A DNA stretch of 64,000 bases from Blumeriella jaapii (Eukaryota; Ascomycota; Leotiomycetes; Helotiales; Drepanopezizaceae), in assembly GCA_009599575.1 (NCBI GenBank), contig VWND01000003.1:62001-126000 (forward strand). The letters are read 5' to 3'. Shown here one piece after another: positions 9,601-20,881 of this stretch (the stretch's first letter is position 1; each line of letters opens with the position of its first letter). A program made the translations under genes and the position numbers. A model generated the notes under the pieces. It saw only the letters and a list, made by a program, of their open reading frames with translations, was not told the origin of the DNA and did not search any database.

Positions 9601-10941
9601 AACAGCGAAAAAAGCGGTGAAAAGTTCGATAAAACTTTTATTAAAATTATTTTGCAGATAGGTTTTAACAATTTCGAGCTTTAGAATCGATATTTTATAT
9701 AAAAGAATATATTTCAGCTTTTTTTTATTTATAATAAGCTCGATTTTATAATCGTAAGGCCGGTAAAAAGCTAGCTCGTTATTAGCGGCTTTAAAAAATA
9801 CGTGTTCGAGGTTTTTGTACTTCGGAGGAAAAAATTCGAAGAAAAGTTTATTCGAAATTAGCTTTGCTAAGTTGATTAAAAGGGTCGAAATCGATATTTC
9901 GTTAATTTTAAAACGTTCGAAAAAATTATGAAATTGGGTTTTAAAAAAAGTGTTATATATAAGGTCGTTTAGTATTTTGTCGATTTCGTACAAAAAAGTT
10001 GAAAACATTTTAATTGCTTTTTTTCTGGAAATCAGCTTGAAAACGTATATAATAATCTGGCAGATGAAAATTGGGTAAACAGTAAATTAAAAGATTCGTT
10101 TTCGAATTAGTCGTTTGGAAGGTTCAAAAGTTGGCTTATTTAAACTATCGATTATATTAAATTAAAAGGCTATCGCGGCGAAAGCTTTTTTTCGGTTTTT
10201 GGTATAACTGTTTTTCGTAGAACGAGAAAGCTGTTCTGACGAAAGGAAAAAGAAAAAAAAAGAAATAATAAAAGAGGAATCGGCAGCCTGGAAAAATAGT
10301 GTAATTTTTTGTATTATTCCACTGGCGTCGCTATCGAAATTAACACCGCGAATGAAATTCGACTTTTTCGCGTTCCGCACAGCGTCGTAAATCTGCTATA
10401 ATTAATTAAAATTCTTGTTACGTTTTACAGCGTCGTTTTGATAGCGAAATTAAATCTTTCGGGAATGCAAATAAAAAACTTTAATACAACGAACGTAAAA
10501 GGCTATAAAAAAGTAAAACTTCGGCTAATAAAACTTGCGTTTATTACAGTCTAATAGAATTTGATGTTCGGCCAACCAAGCTTTTTTTAAAATCATATTA
10601 TAATTTCCGAGGTTAGTAATTAAAAAAAAAGTAAACGATTATATTCGATTATTAATAATAAGGTTAAAAAGCGTAAAATATGTAATTGAATGGCCACGAG
10701 CTTTATTATACTTTTTTATAAAAAAAAAAGCCGAAAAAAATTAAATCAAAAGTTTAAAAAAAAAAAAAAAGGATTTAATCAGCGCCGAATCGATCAATAT
10801 ATAACCGTTCGCTTTAAAGTCGGCGAGCGCTTTTATTTTGTACGAAAGGCTATTTTTAATAAATATAACGGGAATTGTTAATAAATCGCTATTAAAAAGC
10901 TTTCGAACGTTAAAATAACGTATATCGCGTAATACGCCCAA
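6692..10941 (-). pseudogene. pol: A1 pol remnant: protease, RT, RNase H, integrase, chromodomain
   Basis: In coding order on the minus strand: protease near 10941-10560, with ALADFKANGY in place of the ALADSGANGY expected from the family (S to F by C-to-T, G to K by G-to-A); RT near 10008-9150, including a stop-free stretch of about 190 codons with FAKKPDGLLRFCIDYR; RNase H near 9000-8480; integrase near 8380-7220; GPF/Y module and chromodomain near 7220-6720. Many stops arise from CAA and TGG codons. The RT core is complete in length, unlike in A2. Coordinates of inner domains are approximate, by comparison with A3. Confidence 0.87.
10321..10353 (-). repeat. 33-bp palindromic motif, A site, in A1
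   Basis: In coding sense it starts ATTCGCGGTGTTAA and ends GACGCCAGT, between the protease and RT. The same site is occupied in all five A elements. Confidence 0.8.
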
Positions 10942-11092
10942 AAAAAAAGCTTTGCTTAGGCCTAGGCGTTTTTTCGATTAACGAGAAAACTTTTAATTTT
11001 TTCGTATGCGTTTTAAAAATCGTTTGAAAAAAAAATTTCGTTTTTATTATTATTATTAAAAAGCGAATTTTCGGCCGGTTCGATTTCGTTTA

Positions 11093-11362
11093 TATGACGA
11101 TCTAATCAATCGAAGGGCTGGGAGATCAGTCAACTGGTCGCCGTGTTCACATGGTATAAGAAACGAGCTTTTGGTTTTGTAACAACAAAAATATTTACTT
11201 AAAATCAATAACTGCAAAAGGCAAAGATTGCTAAAAAAAAAGAGCCTTATATATATGATAGTTTCCATAGTTGATAAGAAACCCACCAGGAGACCAAAAA
11301 GCTTGCAACTATACGTAATTGCTGGGATAACATACGAAGTAGCAAAAAAATAAATCGTCATA
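11093..11362 (-). repeat. A2 3' LTR
   Basis: Antisense, 270 bp, TATGACGATCTAATC (TG to TA) to AATCGTCATA. The presumed mRNA start reads AGTTATTGAT in sense, one G-to-A away from the primer complement. Confidence 0.93.
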
Positions 11363-14300
11363 CTATTTTCCCGTCCGAAAAAAGCGCGCCTTCGAGCTTT
11401 TATCTATTAATACGTCGCTATCCAAATGATCGTACGAGTCCAAACCTTCGGAATACGCCTTCAGCCAATCTACAAGTTTTGCAAAAGGACCGGAAAGCTT
11501 TTTATGCGTCAAGTAAAAGTCGCGCACCTTCAGAAGAGCGTATATAAAATCAAACGCGGAATACCATATGAAATTTTTATTTAAGCCTATCCAAAAAGCT
11601 TTATACTAAAAGGTCTTTCGCTGCACTCGACAAGCGATTAATTTTTCGATTTCGTATTTAAGCTTATTAATTATATTAATAGGTTTAAGGGTTGGGTTAA
11701 TCTGATCTGAAAGCGCGTCGTCAGCTGCTTTACGCAGTCGACTAGCGTGAAAAACTGGGTGTACGTTTATAATATTAAAAAGGTCTAGCTTAAAAGCGTT
11801 GTCGAAAATTTTGGCTACAATCTTGAAAAAGCCGTTTATAGGATTGTCGAGCTTGCGAAAAGGCCGAAAGGTCGGAAATAAACGCATATCGAGCTATACG
11901 TAATCGCCAACGTTAAAATCGATCGCGCGGCGAAATTTATTCGCACTTTTTTTTATTTTGTCGTATACTTATTAAAGGTGCGATTTAGCGAGGTTTCAGA
12001 CGTCGTAATAGCGACGAGCGTACGTACGAGCTTCGTTTGCGTTTAGCTTATATAAAAGATTGGGAAAAAAGGAAGTATCGAACTTCCAATTCTAATTAAT
12101 ATAGGAAATATAACCGTGTATAATTTCAAAAAGTAAAAGACCATCTAAACTTTCGTAAAAAAGGATTATTTGGGCGAAATCCATTATTAAAAGAAATTCG
12201 CTCCAGTCGTTTTAATAAAAATTTACGAAGGATCGAAAGCGTTTTTGCAAATATTAATTATAAATTTCGATCTGACTATCGGTTTCAAAATAAACGGCTG
12301 TCGAAAGCTTCAGTTGCGTACCGAGTATTTTATTTAATTCAGACCAAAAAGTAAACTAATATTAGGGGCCACGATCGCTAATAATATTTTTTAAAGGGCC
12401 AAAATATCTGTACACGTGAAATATATACAATTTAACGAGGTTTCGAGCGTCGATATTCTTATAGCAAAAAATCGAAATAATCTGCTTAAAAAAACGATCT
12501 ATTATTACGAACACGTTGTCGTAACCGTGTTTGTTTTTGTTAAAACTGCAAAAGTCCATTATAACGTACTTTTAAAAATGGTCAGAAACAGAAAAAAGCT
12601 GAAAAAGGCCGGGGCGCTTGTTTTTTAAAACAGAATTCCTTCGACAAACGTAACAGTTGCGACAGTATTATTTTACGAAAGCTGTTATACCTCGCCAATA
12701 ATATTAGTCCGAAAGCAATTGCGTAATTTTGCGAGCGCTGAAATAAGCGGTGAAAATCTGGTCGTGCATTTCTCGTACAAAAGCCAAACGAAAATAATCG
12801 ACGTCTAGTATTATCAGGCGGCCGTAATATAGCAGCAAATCGCGTTTAAATATATACGAAGTATTATTAGCGTCGTTCTTCTTCGTAGCGTTTCGTATAA
12901 CTTTCTTTCGAAGGGCTATCAGGCTGCTAGCTATGCGATTAGCGTGGAAAAGCTAATCAACGATACGGAATGCGAATAAAAAATCAGCTATTTCAACGAT
13001 AAAAACAGCTGTTTCGAAGGCCGTGGAAAATCGAAGTTTTTCAGTCAAAAGGCGGTGATCGATCTGATCGGCTCGAAAAAGAATTTGCAAACGCTGAATG
13101 CGTTTAAAAGAGTTAGCGGTCGAATTCGCTCGTACGACGTATTAGTGCGTCAGCCAAAAAGTTGTGTTTACCTGGTTTATACGTAATAAAAAAGTTATAA
13201 TCGGCGAAAAGCTCGGCCCAGCGTGCCTGTCGAACGTTTAAAAGCTTGGAAATCATAAAATATTCCAAAATTTTATAATTAATAATTATTTTGATTTAAT
13301 AAACTGAGCCAATTAGTTTAGTACGAAAATTGCTTAAAAATCTTACGATTACGAATATCTTTTTATCGTGTACGATATAATTTAATTTTGCGAAAACTAT
13401 GGTTTTGTTAAAATAAGCGACTGGAAGCCAGTCGTCGCCATGGAATTGCGAAAGCATAAAAGCCACTACGCCGTCGGAAGCGTTAGTCTCTAATATGCAG
13501 GAAAGGTTTTGCCTGTAATATTATAAAACTGGTGCAATAGTAAAAGCTAGTATAAAAAGGTCGAAACTTTCCTGACATTCAAAAGTGAAATTGTAAAAAA
13601 CGTTAGCTTTGGTTAAATAAATCAAAGATTTTGCAATTATACCGTAGTTTCGAATAAAACGTCGGTAAAAATTACAAAAACCAAAGAAGTTTTGTACACC
13701 TTTTACAGTAGTAGAAGGCTTCCAATGGGCGACCACGGAAACCTTCTCTGGATCTACCTCTAAGCCTTCAATCGAAATAATAAAGCCTAGGTAACGGGTC
13801 CGAATAACGTTGAATTCAGACTTCCGAATATCGGCAATAAGCTCGATCTTATGGTCGTAGGGCCGGTGAGGGGCTAGCTCGTTACTGGCGGCCTTAAAAA
13901 ACACGTGTTCGAGGTCTTTATACTCCGGAAGGAGAAATTCGAGGAAAGATTCATTCGAAATTAGCTCCGCTAAACTGGTTAAAAGGGTCGAAATCGATAT
14001 TTTATTAGTTCTGAAACGTTCGAAAAAACTATAAAATTAAGTCTTAAGAAAAGTGTTGTACGTAAAATCGTCTAGTATTTTGTCGATCTCGTACAAAAAG
14101 ATTGAAAACACTTCAACTGCTTTTTTTCTGAAAATCAGCTTAAAAGCGTATGCAATAATCTGGCAAATAAAAATTGAATAAGCAATAAATTAAAAGACTC
14201 GTTTTCGAACTGGTCGTTTGAAAAGTTTAAAAAATAGCTTGTCTAAATTATCGATTATATTAAGCTGAAAAGCTATCGCGGCGAAAGTCTTTCTTCGGTT

Positions 14301-15038
14301 TTTAATATAACTGTTTTTCGTAGAATAAAAAAGCTATTCTGACGAAAAAAAAAAAAAAAAAAAAATAAAAATAATAAAAAAGAAATCGGCAGCCTAGAAA
14401 GATGGTGTAATTTTTTGTATTATCCCATTAGCGTCGCTATCGAAATTAATACCGCGAATAAAATTCGACTTTTTCGCGTTCCGTACAACGTCGTAAATTT
14501 GCCACAATTGGTCAAGGTTTTTGTCACGTTTTATAACGTCGTTTTGATGGCGAAATTGAATTTTTCGAAAATGCAAATAAAAAACTTTAATACAACGAGC
14601 GTAAAAAGCTATAAGGAGATAAAATTTCGGCCAATAAAGTTTGCGTTTATTACAGTCTAATAAAACTTGGTATTCGGCCAACCAAGCTTTTTCTAGAATT
14701 ATACCATGATTTCCGAGGTTAGTAATTAAAAAAAAAGTAAACGATTGTATTCGATTATTAATAATAAAATTAAAAAGCGTAAAATATATGATTAAATAGC
14801 CACGAGCTTTATTATACCTTTTTACAGAAAAAAAAGCCGGGAGAAATTAAATTAAAAGTTTTAAAAAAAAAAAAAAAGATTTAATCAGCGCCGAATCGAT
14901 CAACGCATAACCGTTCGCTTTAAAATCGGCGAGCGCCTTCATTTTGTACGAAAGGCTATTTTTAGTAAATATAACGGAAATTATTAATAAATCGCCACCA
15001 AAAAGCTTCCGAACGTTAAAATAACGCATATCGCGCAA
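11363..15038 (-). pseudogene. pol: A2 pol remnant with a 560-bp RT deletion
   Basis: Protease near 15038-14650 (ALADFKANGYALIDSALIK); linker with the 33-bp motif; RT start HRPYDHKIELI joins directly to SEFNVIRTRYLGF at about 13835, so the palm with the YxDD catalytic motif is missing compared with A1 and A3. RNase H follows near 13560-13100. The integrase keeps MDF and ISDRGP (12559-12362). The GPF/Y and chromodomain part (MRLFPTFRPFRKLDNP, then EIEKLIACRVQRKT) lies at 11890-11400. The copy could not have encoded a working RT after the deletion. Confidence 0.88.
14427..14459 (-). repeat. 33-bp palindromic motif, A site, in A2
   Basis: In coding sense it starts ATTCGCGGTATTAATTTCG and ends GACGCTAAT. 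Confidence 0.8.
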
Positions 15039-15059
15039 TACGCCTAAGAAAAAGGCTTT

Positions 15060-16669
15060 GCTTAAACCTGGGCGTTTCCCCGATTAGCGGGAAAGCTTTC
15101 AACTTCCTTATATGCATTTTGGAAATCGTTTGGAAAAAGGTTTTCGTTTTTACTATTATTATCGGAGGGCGAATTTTCGGCCGGTTCGATTTCGTTTACA
15201 CTTATCAGCCTAAAAAAGCTTTTGAATAGAACCGAGAATCGGTCCGTAAAAAATCTTGCAGATTAGCTTTTTTAAATTTTCTAATATAAAATAAAAGACG
15301 AGCGTTATCGTTGGTCCGATCGAAAAAAAAAAACGCTAAAAAAGGCGTTTTGGCGTAAAAAAAAAGAAAAAACAAAAGGTTGAAGAAAAACTTATAGAGC
15401 ATTTGGACGACTTTCGTACGTACGATTTGACTCGTAATATGCTTTAGTTAAAAACCTACCATTTTGATAAATAATAAACTTAATAAAGCGATTCGCGTAT
15501 AAAATTCGTTCAGCCAACTGACTTTGTTTTTCTTATCGAACGGCGATAAGCCAATTTTTAAAAGTCGTTGTACGCGCTTATTCCAAATGCAGCTTTTCTT
15601 ATAGACGCTTTAATATTTTGTCGCGGAAAGCGTCCCGAAGCTGTTTATCGGTCCGTATTTAAGCGTTCGCTACGAAAATGAAAAATCGCAAATAAAATCG
15701 CCAAAAGTCGTCGTGCGTATTTATTATAAATATTTTAAACTCGTTTTCGGCCCTTTGAACGTCGGAAAGATCGGCCAGGAAATCGGCGACCTTTTTGACT
15801 AATTCTTCGAAAAATATAGGATCGAAGCGGTTTAAAATACGCGGAGTCAGAAACTTTCTTACCACGCCTTCGGTCTGATCGAATATATAATTTTTACGAA
15901 ATCGATCGCTAGCGAAATAATCGTAATAAAATTCGAGGTTATCGAAAACTTTAATTTTTTAATAACGTGCTTTGTAATTTTTATTATTATTTAACTTAAA
16001 CTTAAGGTTCGGAACGCGCTTTATGCGAGCTAATCGAGAATCAGCAGATAAATAGGAATTATAGCGTTTAAAAAGCGCGCTAAAATCTTGGCCGTTATAG
16101 AAAAATTCAAAAAAAATTCGCGAAAAACGTGGAAATTGATTTGCAGCGTCTATTAATTAAAATAAAACGTTGCGAAAAAAGGAAAAAGCAGCAGATTCGC
16201 GACTGGCAAAAGCACGTTCGATAGATTTTATCAAACGCTTTAATTAAAAGGTCTGTCGCAATCGCATAATCTTCAGAAGTTATCGTTCACGCTTTTACGC
16301 TTTTTTTAATTAATTTTGCAAAAATCTCAACTGAACGCTTTCAGCGCTAGGATATGAGAAGGTGGCAGGCGAAATGGTTAGCGCTCTGCCTTTTCCTTTG
16401 TTTTTTTTTTCTCAGGAAAAAAACTGTTTTTCAGAAAAAGAAACTTCTGGGGGAGGCTGCTTCTTCGCTGATTAAAAGGAAAATTAAAATGTAATAGCAA
16501 AAGCTGAAAAGCTCTGCTAAAAGAAAAATCGTTAAACAAAAGTCATTTTTCGCGAAATGCGGAAATAAGCCTTTTTACGACCGGTCGATCATTTTGATAT
16601 AACCCGTAAGAAATTCGAAAAAAGAAATAGTTTACGCCGTCGCCAGCGTAGAAAAAAAGTTGTTAATAA
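15060..16669 (-). pseudogene. gag: A2 gag remnant and leader
   Basis: On the minus strand, after the leader and the primer-binding site (antisense agttgttaataa at 16658-16669), a basic and Pro/Ser-rich N-terminal part is followed by a coiled, K/R/Q-rich stretch near 16330-16250, then a capsid-like region (FYYDYFASDRFRKN in the A3 copy). The C-terminal part near 15400-15200 has no clear CCHC knuckle. A start codon is not visible, probably lost by ATG-to-ATA change. Frames are broken. Confidence 0.7.
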
Positions 16670-16939
16670 TATAACGATTTAATTAATCGAAGGGCTAGGA
16701 AATCAGTCAACTGGTCGCCGTGTTTACATAATATAAAAAACGAGCTTTTGGTTTTATAACAACAAAAATATTCACTTAAAATTAACAACTGCAAAAGGCA
16801 AAGGTTGCTAAAAGGAAAAAGCCTTATATACATAATAGTTTCCACAGTTGATAGAAAACCCACCAGGAGACCAGGGAGCTTGCAACTATACGTAGTTGCT
16901 GGGGTGACACACGAGGTGGCAAAAAAGTGAATCGTCACA
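16670..16939 (-). repeat. A2 5' LTR
   Basis: 270 bp, TATAACGATTTAATT to GAATCGTCACA in window orientation. It keeps the TATA region (antisense cttatatacata). Confidence 0.93.
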
Positions 16940-16944
16940 GTTTA

Positions 16945-18421
16945 TATTTATTAATTTAAAAAAGCTTTTGAATAAAACCGAAAATCGGCCCGTAAAAAAT
17001 CGTACAGATAAGTCTTTTTAAATTCTTTAATATAAAATAAAAAACGAGCGTTGTCGTTGGTCCGATCGAAAAAAAAACGCCAAAAAAAGCGTTTTGGCGT
17101 AAAAAAAAAGGAAAAACAGCAGAGGGCTAAAAAAAAACTTATAAAACATTTGGACGATTTTCGTACATACGATTTGACTCGTAATACGCTTTGATTAAAA
17201 ACCTACTATTTTAATAAATAATAAACTTAGTTAAAAAGCGATTCGCGTATAAAATTCGTTTAATCAATTGATTTTATTTTTTTTGTCGGACGGCGGTAAG
17301 CTAATTTTTAAAAATCGTTATACGCGCTTATTTCAAATACAGCTTTTCTTATAAACGCTTTGATATTTTATCGCGAAAAGCGTTTCGAAGCTGTTTGTTA
17401 ATTCGTATTTAAGCGTTTGCTGCGAAAATAAAAAATCGCAAATAAAATCGCTAAAAATCGTCGTGCGTATTTATTATAAGCATTTTGAATTCGTTTTCGG
17501 CCTTTTAAACATCGGAAAAATCGGCCAGAAAATCGGCGACCTTTTTAATTAATTCTTCGGAAAATATAAAATCGGAACGGTCCAAAATACGCGGAATAAA
17601 AAACTTTTTTGCTACGCTTTCGGTCTGATCGAATATGTAATTTTTGCGAAATCGATCGCTAACGAAATAATCGTAATAAAATTCGAAATTATCGAAAACT
17701 TTAATTTTTCAATAGCGTGTTTATAATTTTTACTATTATTTAACTTAAATTCAAGGTTCGAAACGCGTTTTATACGAGCTAGTCGAAAGTCAGCAAATAA
17801 ATAAAAGCTATAGCGTTCAAAAAGCGCGCTAGAGTTTTGGCCGTTATAGGAAAATTTAAAAAAAGTTCGCGAAAAGCGTGAAAGTTGATTTGCAACGTTT
17901 TTTAATTAAAATAAAACGTTACAAAAAAGTAAAGCAGCAGATTCGCGATTAGCAAAAGCACGTTCGATAGATTTTATCAAACGTTTTAATTAAAAGGTTT
18001 GTCGCAGTCGTATAATTTCTAAAAGTTATCGTTTACGCTTTTGCGCTTTTTTCAATTGATTTTACAAAAATCTTAATTAAACGCTTTCAGCGCTAAGCTG
18101 CAAAAAAAAAATGGCAGGCGAAATGGTTAGCGCTCTGTCCTTTCCTTTGTTTTTTTTTCTTCGGAAGAAAAACTGTTTTTCAGAAAAAAAAGCTTTTGGG
18201 AAAAGCTGCTTTTTCGCTGATTAAAAAAAGAAAAATTAAAATGTAATAGCAGGAGCTGAAAAGCTCTGCTAAAGGGAAGATCGTTAAACAAAAGCTATTT
18301 TTCGCGAAATGCGAAAATAAACCTTTTTACGACCGGTCGATTATTTTAATATAACTCGTAAAAAATTCGAAAAAAGAAATAATTTACGCCGTCGCTAGCG
18401 TAAAAAAAGAATTGTTAATAA
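16945..18421 (-). pseudogene. gag: A1 gag remnant and leader
   Basis: It is co-linear with the A2 gag region at 15190-16669 and more heavily mutated. The C-terminal part of gag continues at 10942-11092 on the other side of A2. The primer-binding site next to the 5' LTR is mutated (antisense aattgttaat). Confidence 0.75.
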
Positions 18422-18686
18422 TATAACGATTTAATTAATCAAAAGGCTAGGAAATTAGTTAATTGGTCGCCGTATTTATATAATATAAAAAACGAGCTTT
18501 TGATTTTGTAACAAAAATATTCATTTAGAATTAACAATTGCAAAAGGCAGAGGTTGCTAAAAGAAAAAAGTCTTATATATATAATAGTTTTTATAGTTGA
18601 TAGGAGACCTATCAGAAGACCAGAGAGCTTGCAGCTACACGTGGTTGCTGGGGTGACACGAGGGGCCAAAAGAATGAGTCGTTACA
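18422..18686 (-). repeat. A1 5' LTR
   Basis: 265 bp, TATAACGATTTAATT to GAGTCGTTACA in window orientation, followed by the GCTTT duplication. Confidence 0.93.
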
Positions 18687-20038
18687 GCTTTATTTTAAAG
18701 CATTTTAAATATCCCGACTAAATAATCGCCGCTTTAATCGCTAATACGAAAGCCTGCTTTTAAAAAATCCTCGATATTTTCGCTTACGCGATAAAGCAGA
18801 ACGATATAATAATATTATTTAAAGCCAAATTAAATGATTTCGCTTAAAAGCTAAATGTTTAAACGGTATAATATTAAAAAAAAAAACTTTTTTAAAAAAA
18901 AAATTTAAAACCGCGAAGCCGAACTTGCCAATTTTCGAAAACAAATTTCTATTAGTTAAAATACACCGAATATTTCAAACGCAAAAAGAAAAACATTTGT
19001 TTTTCCCGACCCCGATAAATTTATAAATTCGAATAGCATCGGCAACGTTACGAAAAACTTTATTACTTTTTTTTAAAATATAATTCTAAAACTTCGTTTT
19101 AATTAAAATTAATATACGACCGAATAAAATCGCATAAATTTTTTTTTTTTCCGCTTTTCCGATACAGCCAAAAGCGCTTTACAAAAAGGTTTACGTACGA
19201 ACGGCATTTTTTCTTATTTGATTATTGCAAAAATAATTTAAATCTTTTAATAATCGTTCGGTATTTTTAATTAATAAGTAAATATATTTAAAAAAAATCT
19301 ATTTTTTAAGCAAAACAATTAATTTCTGTTTACTTTTTTTTTTATTTGGCTGAAAATTAAAAATCATATTAAATTTAATAACAAAGCCGCTATCGCTATT
19401 TTGCGCGAAGCTTTTTATTTTAATATAATTATCCGCTTGTTTTATATTAACCTTTTCGATTTAAAAACCGATTTTATTAATTTTTACGCTTAAATATGCG
19501 AAACCGATACCGTTTTTCGATAATTAAATTCTAATTATTATAAAACCGAAAGCCGTAATACGAAAATCATTTTTTTTATTTTTATATTTAAAACTGCTAT
19601 TACGATTATTATTTAAAACGATTTTATAAATCTCAGCGCTATTTAAACCAAAGCAATTATATAAATCGCAGCCGATATAGCTAAAAACAGACGCTTAATA
19701 AATAATACCGAAAAATTAACGCGCCGAACTTATTTTTTTATTAATAACCTTTGCTTATAATATGCCAGCGATAAACACCGCGCTGCTGATTGCCCCGATT
19801 TCCTTTGAATTAAAAAAGCTAAAGCCGAAGCAAAAAAGTCGGGAAACTGATTGTTTTTAATAATTGTTATTATTAAAAACCTTTGAAAAATAAATTAAAA
19901 TTATTTGCTTTAAACAGCGTTTCGGAATTATATTTAGTATTGCTTTGTATTATAATTATTAATAATATATATATTAAAACCTATTTTTTAAACGATTCCG
20001 GAGCTACCGATAATTTTATTAATTATTTTTTCGTATAA
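18687..20038 (+). pseudogene. gag-pro: Element Z gag (rest), zinc knuckle and protease start
   Basis: The frame contains FPDPDKFINSNS near 19005, the PDPDKF motif typical of fungal gypsy Gag, then a capsid region. A CCHC knuckle lies at 19752-19793 with the spacing C-x2-C-x4-H-x4-C, its second Cys changed to Tyr (TAT, G-to-A). The protease motif NDSGATDNFINYFFV begins near 19991, with the catalytic DSGA intact. Knuckle and protease are in different frames, so either the family uses a frameshift or an indel occurred. The protease is cut after FFV by B1 and resumes at 37766. Confidence 0.85.
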
Positions 20039-20305
20039 TATAAAACGGTGATACCTTGTATTAATAGGAGTTGGTAGTTTTAGCTATGGTCGAGGCATGG
20101 ACCCCTCCGAGACCCCCTGCCATTAACTACCTTTAACAGGTATAAGAGCAAAACACTTTTTTAAATAGTATTATAAGTACGCAGTTTAATTTATATTTTT
20201 ACTTATTTTTTTTTTCTTTTTTTCAGTTTTTTCTAGGAATTTCCTAAATTATTTTACCCACCGATATATGGCCGTATCAGTCTGGTTTTCCTATCTATTT
20301 TTACA
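20039..20305 (+). repeat. B1 5' LTR
   Basis: 267 bp with a TATA box (tataagag, 20141; tataaaag in the 3' LTR). Less mutated in the first half. Inner sub-ends TGATAC and GTATCA also form an inverted repeat. Confidence 0.92.
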
Positions 20306-20881
20306 TTTGATAATTTACGCAGGAATTTAAACTTCGGTGTTTCGTTTTTATATATTCGCCGATGCATTTCTTAAATTCGCAGTTAAAATCGATTTCGATA
20401 TTTCGCTATTACGGCTTAAAAAACCTTTTATATGATATTGTTCGCAGCTGTATTATATAAAAAACTTCTAATAGCTTTTTTTATTTTACGCATAATTATT
20501 AAATTACAAAAGTGTAATATATTTTAAAAACGTTTGAAATTACGGTTAGACAATCCTGAATCGTGCGAAATTCAAAGCTCGAAAGTCGCTTTTTTATTTA
20601 AAAATAATAAATCGAATATTAATTCGTACGCTTCGACCGCTGCGCTCGGCCCTTTTAAATTAAATCTTTTTTAGTCAAACGCCTGGCGAAAACTTAATTT
20701 TTTGATTTTACGCTTTGTAATTATAACAATTATAATTTGCGGCTTTTTATTAGAAATAGTAAGAAAATGGCTGTACGTGTATTGGCCTGAGCCACGGAAT
20801 ATCGAAACCGTGGATTATATAGCAATATTATATCAATTTAATTAATTTATTAAAAAACAAGTTTTTTAATATATTATTTAA
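20306..20881 (+). other. B1 leader, no coding signal
   Basis: It starts tttgataatttacgcagg; a tRNA-type site beginning tggtaa before G-to-A change is possible but not proven. Unlike in A and T, I find no complement of this start inside the LTR. The rest is AT-rich with no recognised gene up to the gag ATG. Confidence 0.55.

Larger units (their letters stand above)
11093..16939 (-). mobile_element. A2: A-family chromovirus nested in A1, RT-deleted
   Basis: LTRs at 16670-16939 (5') and 11093-11362 (3'), flanked by GTTTA (11088-11092 and 16940-16944). The A1 gag-region sequence resumes in register after it. At 5,847 bp it is about 560 bp shorter than A1 and A3 because of one deletion in RT. It keeps more G and C than its host A1, in line with its younger position in the nest. 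Confidence 0.96.
6427..18686 (-). mobile_element. A1: full-length A-family chromovirus, interrupted by A2
   Basis: Minus-strand element with LTRs at 18422-18686 (5') and 6427-6691 (3'), flanked by GCTTT at 6422-6426 and 18687-18691. Removing A2 and its duplicated GTTTA gives 6,408 bp, exactly the length of A3. It landed near the start of Z gag. Mutation is heavy on both strands. Confidence 0.95.
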
